A DNA stretch of 64,000 nt from Cellulosimicrobium arenosum (GTDB lineage: Bacteria; Actinomycetota; Actinomycetes; Actinomycetales; Cellulomonadaceae). The notes under the pieces were generated by a model. It saw only the letters and a program-made list of their open reading frames with translations. It was not told the DNA's origin and searched no databases. This document shows, one piece after another, positions 8,449 through 16,110 of this stretch. Each line of letters opens with the position of its first letter. The stretch's first letter is position 1. A program made the position numbers and the translations under genes. The stretch covers positions 62,001-126,000 of the forward strand of contig NZ_JACYHB010000008.1 of assembly GCF_014837295.1 (NCBI RefSeq), given 5' to 3'.

Positions 8449-9180
8449 GTGCACCCCGGACTCCTCGCCGCCCTCCCGGCCGTGCTCTCAGCCGCCCCGA
8501 CGGCGGCGCAGGAGCCCGCGCTCGACGGCGTCGCGGGCTGGGCCGTGAACCTCATGGAGACGCTCGGGCCGGTCGGCGCGGCGATCGCCATCGCGCTCGA
8601 GAACCTCTTCCCGCCGCTGCCGAGCGAGGTCATCCTGCCGCTCGCGGGCTTCACCGCGAGCCAGGGCAGCTTCGGCGTCGCGGAGGCGATCGTCTGGACG
8701 ACCGCCGGGTCGGTCGTGGGCGCGCTCGCCCTCTACGCGGTCGGCGCGCTCGTCGGCCGCGAGCGCACGCGGTGGCTCGCGGAGAAGATCCCGCTCGTCA
8801 AGGTGCATGACGTCGACCGCACCGAGCAGTTCTTCCTGCGGCACGGCGGCGCGACCGTGTTCTTCGGCCGCTTCATCCCCATCTTCCGCAGCCTCATCTC
8901 CATCCCCGCGGGCGTCGAGCGCATGCCGCTGTGGAAGTTCACCGCCCTGAGCGCGGCGGGCAGCGCGATCTGGAACACGATCTTCGTCGTCGCGGGGTAC
9001 TACCTGGGCGAGAACTGGCACGTCGTGGAGGAGTACGCAGGCATCCTGCAGACCGTCGTGATCGGGTTCGTGGGCCTCGCGGTCGTGTGGTTCGTCGTGA
9101 CGCGCGTGTGGCGGTGGGTGCACGACGCCGAGCGCCCGGCTCACGCCCGCGGGCGCGGGTCCGCCCCGGACGACGAGTAG
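8449..9180 (+). CDS. DedA-family membrane protein
   Basis: A 243-residue DedA/SNARE-associated (PF09335) membrane protein. Conserved features are the ENLFPPLPSEVILPLAG re-entrant segment, GRFIPIFRSLISIPAGVERMP with the family arginines, and a final pair of hydrophobic helices. DedA proteins are linked to lipid-carrier (undecaprenyl phosphate or phosphatidylethanolamine) transport and envelope homeostasis. The GTG start is preceded by TAGGCT (8435-8440) with 8 nt between, a leaderless arrangement. The next gene, an MprF-like enzyme, also acts on the envelope. Confidence 0.9.
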   Translation: MHPGLLAALPAVLSAAPTAAQEPALDGVAGWAVNLMETLGPVGAAIAIALENLFPPLPSEVILPLAGFTASQGSFGVAEAIVWTTAGSVVGALALYAVGALVGRERTRWLAEKIPLVKVHDVDRTEQFFLRHGGATVFFGRFIPIFRSLISIPAGVERMPLWKFTALSAAGSAIWNTIFVVAGYYLGENWHVVEEYAGILQTVVIGFVGLAVVWFVVTRVWRWVHDAERPAHARGRGSAPDDE

Positions 9181-9225
9181 CGCACCCACGCTGCGGTGCG
9201 TGCCGTTCTCGTCGATGATCGGACG

Positions 9226-10920
9226 GTGACAGGCCCCGCCACCGCGGCTCTCGCGCCGGCGTCGAACGCGCCTTCGCCGCTCGACGCGCAGCGACACCGC
9301 GTCCGCGTGCGCGTCCTGACGGCGCGCGTCGTGCTCGTGCTTGCGGTGCTGGGGATCGTCGCGGTGCTCGCCCGCGGGCTGTGGTCGCACCTGACGCTGT
9401 TCCGCGACGTCGTGCCGGGCCTCACGCCGGGCAGCGGCGCGACGACGCTCCTGCTCGTGTCGCTCGTCCTGCTGCTCACGGCACGCGGCCTGCGGCGCGG
9501 GCACCGGCTCGCGTGGGCCGTGACCGTCCTGGTCCTCGGGCTCTCGGCGGGCCTGCACGTGGCGCGCGGCGTGGACGTGGTCCCGTCCGTCGTCGTGCTC
9601 GCCGCCACGGTGTGGCTCGCGACCCGGTGGCGCGCGTTCCCCGTCCTGCCGACCCGGCGTGCGGTCCGGCGCGCGGTGCTCCTCGTGTCGCTCCTCCTCC
9701 TCGCGTGGGTGCTCGCGGTCGTCGGGCTCGTGATCGTCGTGCTCAACGCCGAGGACCCCGACGCGGCGCTCGAGGGGTCGTGGCTCACGGTCGTGCACGT
9801 CGTGTCGACCGTGGTCGACGTCGCCGTGATCGCGCTCGTCCTGTGGTGGCTCCTCTCGCCGCGCGCCGCGGCCCGGCTCGGCCCCGTGGAACGGGTCGAG
9901 GAGCGGGAACGTGCGCGCGCCGTCGTGCAGCGGTACGGGACGGGCACGCTCGACTACTTCGCGCTGCGCGACGACAAGGACTGGTTCTTCGTGGGCCGCA
10001 GCGTGGTCGCCCACTCCGTGCGCGGCGGGGTGTGCCTCGTGTCTCCGGACCCGATCGGTCCGGTCGAGGAGCGCGAGACGGTGTGGGCCGAGATGGTGGA
10101 CCACGCCGCCACGCAGGGCTCGTCGCTCGCGGTCGTCGCCGCGGCCGAGGACTGGCTGCCCGTCTACGAGCGCAGCGGCCTGCACGCCGTCTACCTCGGC
10201 GACGAGGCGACGGTCGACTGCACGACGTTCACGCTCGCCGGGCACGACCACAAGTCGCTCCGGCAGGCGGTCAACCGCGTCGCGCGCTCCGGGTACACCA
10301 CGACGTTCCACGACCCCGCGACGATCGATCCCGACCTCCGCGCCCAGATCGTCGCGATGAGTGACGAGTCGCGGCGCGGCGAGGACGAGCGCGGCTTCTC
10401 CATGACCCTCTCGCGCCTGTTCGACCCCGCGGACACGGGCCTCGCGATGTCCGTCACGCGCGACGCCGACGGCCGCGTCGACGCGTTCTGCCAGTGGGTC
10501 CCCGCCGCCGCGATCGAGGGCTGGTCGCTCGACGTCATGCGTCGCCGCACCGACGCCGAGGGCATCCCGAACGGCCTGATCGACGCGACCGTCGTCGCCA
10601 CGATCGACCACCTCGCTACGACGGGCCGGCGCGGGCTCGGCCTCAACTTCGCCGTGATGCGCGAGGTCCTCGAGGGCGGACGCGACGGGCGCGTCGACCA
10701 GCTCGCGCGACCCGTCCTGCAGCGGCTGTCCGAGGGGACGCAGATGGCGACGCTCGGCTCGTTCAACGACAAGTTCGACCCGACGTGGGTCTCGCGCTAC
10801 GTCCTGCTCGACTCCGCGGAGCTGGCCGCGACCCAGGCGCTCGTGGTCGCGGGTGCCGAGGGCGTGACGGAGATCCCCGTCATCGGGCGGTTCCTGCGCG
10901 GGGTCGGGGCGGCGACGTGA
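9226..10920 (+). CDS. MprF-like aminoacyl-phosphatidylglycerol synthase (DUF2156)
   Basis: A 564-residue protein with about six N-terminal membrane helices and a cytosolic C-terminal DUF2156/GNAT-fold domain (from about residue 230: RYGTGTLDYFALRDDKDWFFV..., then VCLVSPDPIGP, LGDEATVDCTTFTL, KSLRQAVNRV, FNDKFDPTWVSRYV). This is the catalytic domain that moves an amino acid from tRNA to phosphatidylglycerol, lowering envelope negative charge. The membrane part is shorter than in full MprF. The GTG is 6 nt after GATGAT. A GTGA overlap couples it to the next permease gene. A separate flippase-like protein is encoded at 55784-58510. Confidence 0.82.
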   Translation: MTGPATAALAPASNAPSPLDAQRHRVRVRVLTARVVLVLAVLGIVAVLARGLWSHLTLFRDVVPGLTPGSGATTLLLVSLVLLLTARGLRRGHRLAWAVTVLVLGLSAGLHVARGVDVVPSVVVLAATVWLATRWRAFPVLPTRRAVRRAVLLVSLLLLAWVLAVVGLVIVVLNAEDPDAALEGSWLTVVHVVSTVVDVAVIALVLWWLLSPRAAARLGPVERVEERERARAVVQRYGTGTLDYFALRDDKDWFFVGRSVVAHSVRGGVCLVSPDPIGPVEERETVWAEMVDHAATQGSSLAVVAAAEDWLPVYERSGLHAVYLGDEATVDCTTFTLAGHDHKSLRQAVNRVARSGYTTTFHDPATIDPDLRAQIVAMSDESRRGEDERGFSMTLSRLFDPADTGLAMSVTRDADGRVDAFCQWVPAAAIEGWSLDVMRRRTDAEGIPNGLIDATVVATIDHLATTGRRGLGLNFAVMREVLEGGRDGRVDQLARPVLQRLSEGTQMATLGSFNDKFDPTWVSRYVLLDSAELAATQALVVAGAEGVTEIPVIGRFLRGVGAAT

Positions 10921-11765
10921 TCCTCTCCGTCGCGGCCGCCGTGGCCGCCGCCGTCGCGTACGCGGTGAGCACGATCATGCAGGCCGTCGCGACGCGGCGG
11001 GCCCACGGCCTCGCCGTGGTGCGGCACCCGCTGGTCATCGGTGGCCTCGTGCTCGACGGCGTCGCGTTCCTCCTCTCGCTCCTGGCCCTGGACCACCTCC
11101 CGCTGTTCGTCGTGCAGGCGATCGTCGCGTCGTCGCTCGTGGGCGTCGTGGTCCTGGCCCGCGTGGTGCTCCACGCTACGCTGCGCCGCACCGACCTCGT
11201 CTCGATCGGGGTCGTCGTCGTCGCGCTCGTCGTGCTCGCGCTCGCCGCGGGCGAGCAGCCCGCGACCGAGCCGCCGACCGGTTTCACCACGTGGACCGTC
11301 GTCGTCTCGCTCGTGCTGGTCGCCGGGGTCGTGCTGGCCTACCGCCGCGGGCACCCGATCCTGCTGGCCCTGCTCGGCGGGCTCGGCTACTCCGTCGCCG
11401 CGATCGCCGCGCGCGGCGCGCACGCCTCCGGCGACATCCTCGACACCGTCCTGCAGCCGCTCGTCGTCGCGATCCTCGCCGCGGGCGCGGCCGGCGTCCT
11501 CGGCTACCTTCGCGCCCTCGAGAAGGGTGCCGTCGGCTCCGTCGCGGCGACCGTCTCCGTCGTGGAGGTCCTCGTCCCGGGTGTCGTCGGGCTGCTCGTG
11601 CTGGGCGACGTCGTGCGCGACGGCTGGGCCGTGCCCGCGGTCGTCGCGACCGTCCTCGCCGTCGCCGGGTGCGTCGTGCTCGCCACCAGCCCGGCCAACG
11701 CCGCGGCGGAGGAACCGGTCCCGACGCCGACGGGCGGCGTCGCGCCCGCACCGGGCCCTGCCTAG
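10917..11765 (+). CDS. EamA/DMT-like multi-pass membrane protein
   Basis: A 282-residue protein with about nine to ten hydrophobic segments in a drug/metabolite-transporter-like two-half layout (IMQAVATRRAHGL...GGLVLDGVAFLLSLLALDHLPLFVVQAIVASSLV, later LRALEKGAVGSVAATVSVVEVLVPGVVGLLVLGD). The second-half pattern (replacement of an early helix by 'ekG.vgsvaat.sv.ev..P...g...LGD') matches actinobacterial DMT-superfamily proteins annotated as integral membrane proteins. Starts inside the previous stop (GTGA), so it is coupled to the MprF-like gene. Its substrate is unknown; movement of a lipid or metabolite related to its neighbour is speculation. Confidence 0.75.
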   Translation: MILSVAAAVAAAVAYAVSTIMQAVATRRAHGLAVVRHPLVIGGLVLDGVAFLLSLLALDHLPLFVVQAIVASSLVGVVVLARVVLHATLRRTDLVSIGVVVVALVVLALAAGEQPATEPPTGFTTWTVVVSLVLVAGVVLAYRRGHPILLALLGGLGYSVAAIAARGAHASGDILDTVLQPLVVAILAAGAAGVLGYLRALEKGAVGSVAATVSVVEVLVPGVVGLLVLGDVVRDGWAVPAVVATVLAVAGCVVLATSPANAAAEEPVPTPTGGVAPAPGPA

Positions 11766-11774
11766 GGTGTCGGG

Positions 11775-13031
11775 GTGAGCGGAACCGAGAGAACCGAGCC
11801 CAGCACGACGTCCGGCGAGACCCCGCTGGACGTTCCCACCTTGGCCGAGCTGCGGCGTCGGACCTCGGTGAAGTGGCACGCCTACGCGCCGGACGTGCTG
11901 CCCCTGTTCGTCGCCGAGATGGACGTCGCGCCGTGCGAGCCGGTGGTCGACGCCGTCACGGCGGCGATGCGCGCGGGGGACACCGGGTACGACCACGGAC
12001 CGGCGTACGCGGAGGCGTTCGCGCGGTTCGCGCAGCGGCGCTGGGGCTGGTCGTTCGACCCGGTTACCACCCGCACGCTGCCCGACGTGATGCTCGGGAT
12101 CGTCGAGGTGCTGCGCGTCCTGACGTCGCCGGGCGACGCGGTCGTCGTGAACACGCCGGTGTATCCACCGTTCTTCGCGTTCCCCTCGAGCGAGGGCCGC
12201 CGCGTGGTCGGCGCCCCGCTGACCGCGGAGCACCGGATCGACCTCGCGACGCTCGAGGCCGCGTTCGCCGACGCGACCGGGGTCGCAGCCCACGGCCACG
12301 GCGCCGGGTCGGGGCGTCGCGCCGTCTGGCTGCTGTGCAACCCGCACAACCCCACCGGCACCGCGCACACGCCCGACGAGCTCGCGGCCGCCGTCGGGCT
12401 CGCCCGCCGGTACGGGGTGCGGGTCGTCGCCGACGAGATCCACGCGCCGGTCACGCGCCCCGGGCACGACGGGCATCCCGCGACCGTGCACACCCCGCTG
12501 CTGACCGTCCCCGGGACGGACGACGCCGTCGCGGTCGTCTCCGCGTCCAAGGCGTTCAACCTCGCGGGGCTCAAGGCCGCGCTCGCCGTCGGCGGGCCGG
12601 CCGCGGCAGCCGACCTGCGGCGCGTCCCTGAGATCGCGGGCCACGGCGTGCAGCACGTGTCGGTGCTCGCGCACGTCGCGGCGCTCGACCACGGCGACGA
12701 CTGGCTCGACCAGGTCCTCGTGGGCGTCGAGCGCAACGCGTGGCTGCTCGCCGACCTGCTCGCGGAGCACCTGCCGGACGTCCGCCACCGCCCCGGTGAC
12801 GCGACGTACCTCGCGTGGCTGGACTGCCGGGCGCTGACCGACCTGCCCGACGACGGCGGCGCGCCCGCGGCCGACCCGTTCCGGTGGTTCCTCGACCGGG
12901 CCGGGGTCGCGCTGGAGGACGGGCGCCGGTTCGGTCCGGGCGGTGCGGGGCACGTACGGCTCAACCTCGCGACGAACGTCGACGTCCTCACCGAGGCCGT
13001 CGAGCGGATGGGGGCGAGCCTGGCGCGCTGA
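11775..13031 (+). CDS. PatB/MalY-type PLP-dependent C-S lyase/aminotransferase
   Basis: A 418-residue fold-type I PLP enzyme of the MalY/PatB group. Visible landmarks are VAEMDVAPCEPVVDAV near the start, the cofactor-binding NPHNPTGT, VVADEIHAP (aspartate binding the pyridine nitrogen), and SASKAFNLAGLK with the Schiff-base lysine. Members cleave cystathionine or cysteine conjugates (beta-elimination); some are annotated as aminotransferases. TAGGGT (11763-11768) ends 6 nt before the GTG, so the message is likely leaderless, although it follows the previous gene by only nine bases. Confidence 0.9.
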   Translation: MSGTERTEPSTTSGETPLDVPTLAELRRRTSVKWHAYAPDVLPLFVAEMDVAPCEPVVDAVTAAMRAGDTGYDHGPAYAEAFARFAQRRWGWSFDPVTTRTLPDVMLGIVEVLRVLTSPGDAVVVNTPVYPPFFAFPSSEGRRVVGAPLTAEHRIDLATLEAAFADATGVAAHGHGAGSGRRAVWLLCNPHNPTGTAHTPDELAAAVGLARRYGVRVVADEIHAPVTRPGHDGHPATVHTPLLTVPGTDDAVAVVSASKAFNLAGLKAALAVGGPAAAADLRRVPEIAGHGVQHVSVLAHVAALDHGDDWLDQVLVGVERNAWLLADLLAEHLPDVRHRPGDATYLAWLDCRALTDLPDDGGAPAADPFRWFLDRAGVALEDGRRFGPGGAGHVRLNLATNVDVLTEAVERMGASLAR

Positions 13032-13170
13032 CGGACGGGCATGGGCAGGACTCCCCATCGCGGCGAGCCCGTCGTGTACGTACCGTCGAACGGTCCTGCC
13101 GCGTGCCGCCGGTCTCCTCATCGGCTGCCCGTGGAACCCCAGCAACGCAGAAGACCGAGGGAGACGTGTC

Positions 13171-14664
13171 ATGGGCGGACTGTGGGGCGCGGACGTCGCA
13201 GCCCTGCGCGAGCTCGCCGGACAGCTCGCCACCGGCGCGGGTGCGCTGCGCACCACCCAGCAGCAGGTCTCCTCCCTCGTCGAGTCGGCCGTGCGGTGGG
13301 AGGGGCCCGACGCCGCGCAGTTCCGCTCGGACTGGTCCGCGACGCTCGCGCCCGCCGTGGCGAACGCGTCGACCCTGCTCGAGCACGCGTCGGACGCGCT
13401 GCGCCGCAACGCCGACGAGCAGGAGTCGACGAGCTCCACCGGCGGCGGGCCCGGTGGTCCGGGGTCCCCGGGCGGTTCCTCGGGCCCGGGGGGCGGGACG
13501 CCCGGCACGCCGACGCCCGGCGAGTACGCCGAGATGAGCGCGTCCGAGCGCGCGGACTGGCTCGCCCGGGCGAGCGACGCGCAGATCGCGGCGCTCTACG
13601 CGCAGATGGTGCAGGACGGCGTCGACCCAGAGTCGCCCGGCTTCGGCGACCTGGCCTCCGCGCACTGGACGCGGGTCGCCGCCGCGGAAGCGGGGTTCGA
13701 CGTCGCGGACTGGGACCCGTCGGCGGGATCGGCCGCGAACCGGGAGATCATCGAGGGCGTCTACACGTACTACGGCGAGCTGTACCTGGACCACCCGTGG
13801 ATGCAGTGGGCGGGCATGGCCGCGATGATCGGGCCGTCGTTCGCCGCGGGGTTCTTCGACCTCGACATGATGCGCGAGCTGGCCCAGGGGGTGGGCGACG
13901 CGGCCGAGCACCTGCCGCCCGGCGTCACCCCGGACGCCCTCGAGGCCGTCGCGGGCATGACGGACGCCGAGCTCGGCTTCTACGAGAACCAGTTCCTGTC
14001 GATGCAGCGCGAGATCTTCGTCGACCAGGCCGGCATGCACGAGGCGTACCTGAGCGGGGGCCTGCCCGAGATGGAACGCATGCTCGAGGCCGGCGTCATC
14101 GACGACGCGGCGTACCAGGCGTGGGCGGACATCGACGCGGGCCGTGCGGGGGACGCGCAGGCGCTCGCGGACGGGAACACGGCGCTGCTGTCGCGCGAGC
14201 AGAACCAGATCATCGCCGACGACTGGCAGACGATGCGCGACCATGCGGGTACGGGGGAGGCGTTCACCTACCTCATGACGCTCGTCGGCGAGCCGTCGAT
14301 CCCGGGCGCGGGCACGTACGCGCAGTACGACCCGTTCACGGTGAACGTCGAGACCCCGGGACCGCAGGACGTCGGCATCCCGTTCACCGGCATCTCGTTC
14401 GACAACCCGCTGCAGGGGAGCGTGAGCGTCGAGACCCCGCTGCCCGGTGGCAACATCGCGGACCAGGGGGCGCGGTGGGACTACATCACGCGCGACACCC
14501 TGCCCGCCTACCAGCAGCTCATCACCGAGCACCCGGACCAGGCGGCGCAGATCATCGGCAGCGACGTCTCCGACCGGATCGACGGCTACCGGCTCACCGA
14601 TCCCGGACGCATCGGCCGGATCGTTGACAGACTGGGCGAGTGGAACGTGGACGTGGACCAGTGA
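13171..14664 (+). CDS. WXG100-headed large protein, candidate type VII effector
   Basis: A 497-residue protein. The first ~85 residues are a helical WXG100-like hairpin (VRWEGPDAAQFRSDW carries the W-x-G turn). A Gly/Pro/Ser linker follows (about 90-115). The remaining ~380 residues form an acidic, aromatic-rich helical domain with a central hydrophobic stretch (MQWAGMAAMIGPSFAAGFF) and a DNPLQGSVSVETPLPGG block near the end. I do not recognise the C-terminal domain or any catalytic motif. The ATG has a GAGGGAG-like site upstream, and TACCGT at 13081 may be the -10. The downstream lipoprotein gene begins inside its stop codon, suggesting an effector-immunity or substrate-chaperone pair. Confidence 0.6.
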   Translation: MGGLWGADVAALRELAGQLATGAGALRTTQQQVSSLVESAVRWEGPDAAQFRSDWSATLAPAVANASTLLEHASDALRRNADEQESTSSTGGGPGGPGSPGGSSGPGGGTPGTPTPGEYAEMSASERADWLARASDAQIAALYAQMVQDGVDPESPGFGDLASAHWTRVAAAEAGFDVADWDPSAGSAANREIIEGVYTYYGELYLDHPWMQWAGMAAMIGPSFAAGFFDLDMMRELAQGVGDAAEHLPPGVTPDALEAVAGMTDAELGFYENQFLSMQREIFVDQAGMHEAYLSGGLPEMERMLEAGVIDDAAYQAWADIDAGRAGDAQALADGNTALLSREQNQIIADDWQTMRDHAGTGEAFTYLMTLVGEPSIPGAGTYAQYDPFTVNVETPGPQDVGIPFTGISFDNPLQGSVSVETPLPGGNIADQGARWDYITRDTLPAYQQLITEHPDQAAQIIGSDVSDRIDGYRLTDPGRIGRIVDRLGEWNVDVDQ

Positions 14665-15332
14665 CCCGGCGGCGCGCGCGCGGGCGCGGTGCGGCCCTGA
14701 CCGCCGCGCTCGTGGCCGTCCTCGCGCTCGCGACGGCGGGGTGCAGCATCACGTTCGGGGACCCCGACGACGACGGGGCGAGCACGACGACGGGCGGCGG
14801 CGGGACGTCGTCGGGCACGAGCGGCACGACGATCGAGGCGATCCAGGAGGGCGAACCCATGCGATGGGACGTGAGCACGCCGATCAGCGCGGAGTCCGTG
14901 GGACTCGGCGAGAGCATGGCGGTCGTCGAGCTGCCCGGTGGTGCGGCGGAGGTCGAGCTGACCCTGCCCAGCGGGGTGTGGTCGACGACCGCGGAGGAGC
15001 TGACCGTCGAGCCGCGGCGGGGGTACGTGTCGACGATCAACGTGTTCCGCACGCTCTCCGGCGGCCAGGCGGTGCACGACCAGCTCGTCGCCGACGCCGA
15101 CGTGCTGGGCTTCCCGGTGGACCAGATCGACCGGTGGCTCGACGACGACCTGCCCGCCTCGCTCGAGGCGTCCCGGGCGGGCGGCACGCGCGCGCGGACC
15201 GGGATCAACGGCAACGACGGGGACGTCGTGACGTCCGTGCAGATCAGCCACGAACCCGGCCCGGGTGGCGACGAGGCGATCCGGCTCTGGTACGTCGTGC
15301 GGCCGGTCACGCCCGACGGCGAGGGCGAGTGA
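14661..15332 (+). CDS. lipoprotein coupled to the WXG100-headed protein
   Basis: A 223-residue predicted lipoprotein. An arginine-rich n-region and hydrophobic core (ALTAALVAVLALATAGC) end in the lipobox LATAGC. A Gly/Thr/Ser-rich spacer follows, then a ~160-residue soluble domain (WDVSTPISAESVGLGESMAVVELPGG...) with no recognised family. Its GTG overlaps the upstream stop (GTGA), so expression is tied to that gene. A membrane-anchored extracytoplasmic immunity protein is one reading; an accessory or sensor lipoprotein is the alternative. Confidence 0.6.
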   Translation: MTRRRARGRGAALTAALVAVLALATAGCSITFGDPDDDGASTTTGGGGTSSGTSGTTIEAIQEGEPMRWDVSTPISAESVGLGESMAVVELPGGAAEVELTLPSGVWSTTAEELTVEPRRGYVSTINVFRTLSGGQAVHDQLVADADVLGFPVDQIDRWLDDDLPASLEASRAGGTRARTGINGNDGDVVTSVQISHEPGPGGDEAIRLWYVVRPVTPDGEGE

Positions 15333-15353
15333 CGAACATCTCTGGCTCATGGG

Positions 15354-15382
15354 TGCACTGAGTGCAACGCTGCACCTAGTGT
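15354..15382 (+). promoter_or_regulatory. TetR operator and promoter
   Basis: TGCACTGAGTGCA (15354-15366) is a perfect 6-1-6 palindrome. A further TGCA-N4-TGCA follows (15363-15374), and outer arms GGTGCA/TGCACC span 15352-15376. The -10 TAGTGT (15377-15382) adjoins it and lies 6 nt before the GTG of the TetR gene. A repressor bound here would cover the -35 to -10 spacer, as expected for autoregulation. Confidence 0.75.
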
Positions 15383-15388
15383 AGTGAC

Positions 15389-16051
15389 GTGACCGCAGAC
15401 CCGAGCCCCGGCGACGACCGTCGCGTGCGCCTCAAGGCGCGCACGCGGGCCTCGATCGTCGCTGCGGCGGCCGCGCTCATGGACGAGGCGCACGGCCTGG
15501 ACTTCACCGTCGACGCGCTCGCGCAGCGCGCCGACGTCTCTCGCCGGACCGTCTTCAACCATTTCGCGTCGCTGGACGACGTCGTCGCCGCGGTCCTTGC
15601 GGACGCGCTCCACGGGATCGTCGACTCGCTGGCCGAGGAACCACCGCGTGCCGCGGACCCGCACGCCGCGATGGCCGCCGACGTCGTGGCGGCGCTGCGC
15701 GCCGCGGACCTCGTCGCCACGATCTCGTCGCTCACGCGCGGTCTCGGGCTCCAGGGCGACGCGTGCGTCGTCGCCGGCCCGCTCGACGACCTCGTCCCGG
15801 ACGTCCCGGCGCACCAGGCGATGATCCTGCTCCGCTCGCTCGCCGAGGTCAGCGAAGAGCTCGCGACACAGCTCGACCGACGTCATCCCGAGGTCGACCG
15901 GCTCGACGTGGACCTGACCGTCGGGTCGCTGATGAGCAACCTCGTCGTCCTCTACCGGTACTGGCTCGCCGAGACCGGGGGGCAGGCGGACCGGAGCGCG
16001 CGCGAGACGTGGGCGCGCCTGCTCGAACGGTCGCTGACCCTGCACTCCTGA
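15389..16051 (+). CDS. TetR-family repressor of the adjacent MMPL pump
   Basis: A 220-residue TetR regulator. The N-terminal DNA-binding domain is clear (RLKARTRASIVAAAAALMDEAHGLDFTVDALAQRADVSRRTVFNHFASLDDVVAAVL). The C-terminal ~150 residues are the ligand/dimerisation domain. It sits 59 bases upstream of, and on the same strand as, the MMPL transporter, the usual layout for a locally acting repressor. The palindrome at 15354-15376 is its probable operator. The message appears leaderless. Confidence 0.9.
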   Translation: MTADPSPGDDRRVRLKARTRASIVAAAAALMDEAHGLDFTVDALAQRADVSRRTVFNHFASLDDVVAAVLADALHGIVDSLAEEPPRAADPHAAMAADVVAALRAADLVATISSLTRGLGLQGDACVVAGPLDDLVPDVPAHQAMILLRSLAEVSEELATQLDRRHPEVDRLDVDLTVGSLMSNLVVLYRYWLAETGGQADRSARETWARLLERSLTLHS

Positions 16052-16110
16052 ACCACTCCTGACCGTCCGGACCCCCCTCCCGAACTCCCAGACCTTCCTG
16101 GAAGGACACC

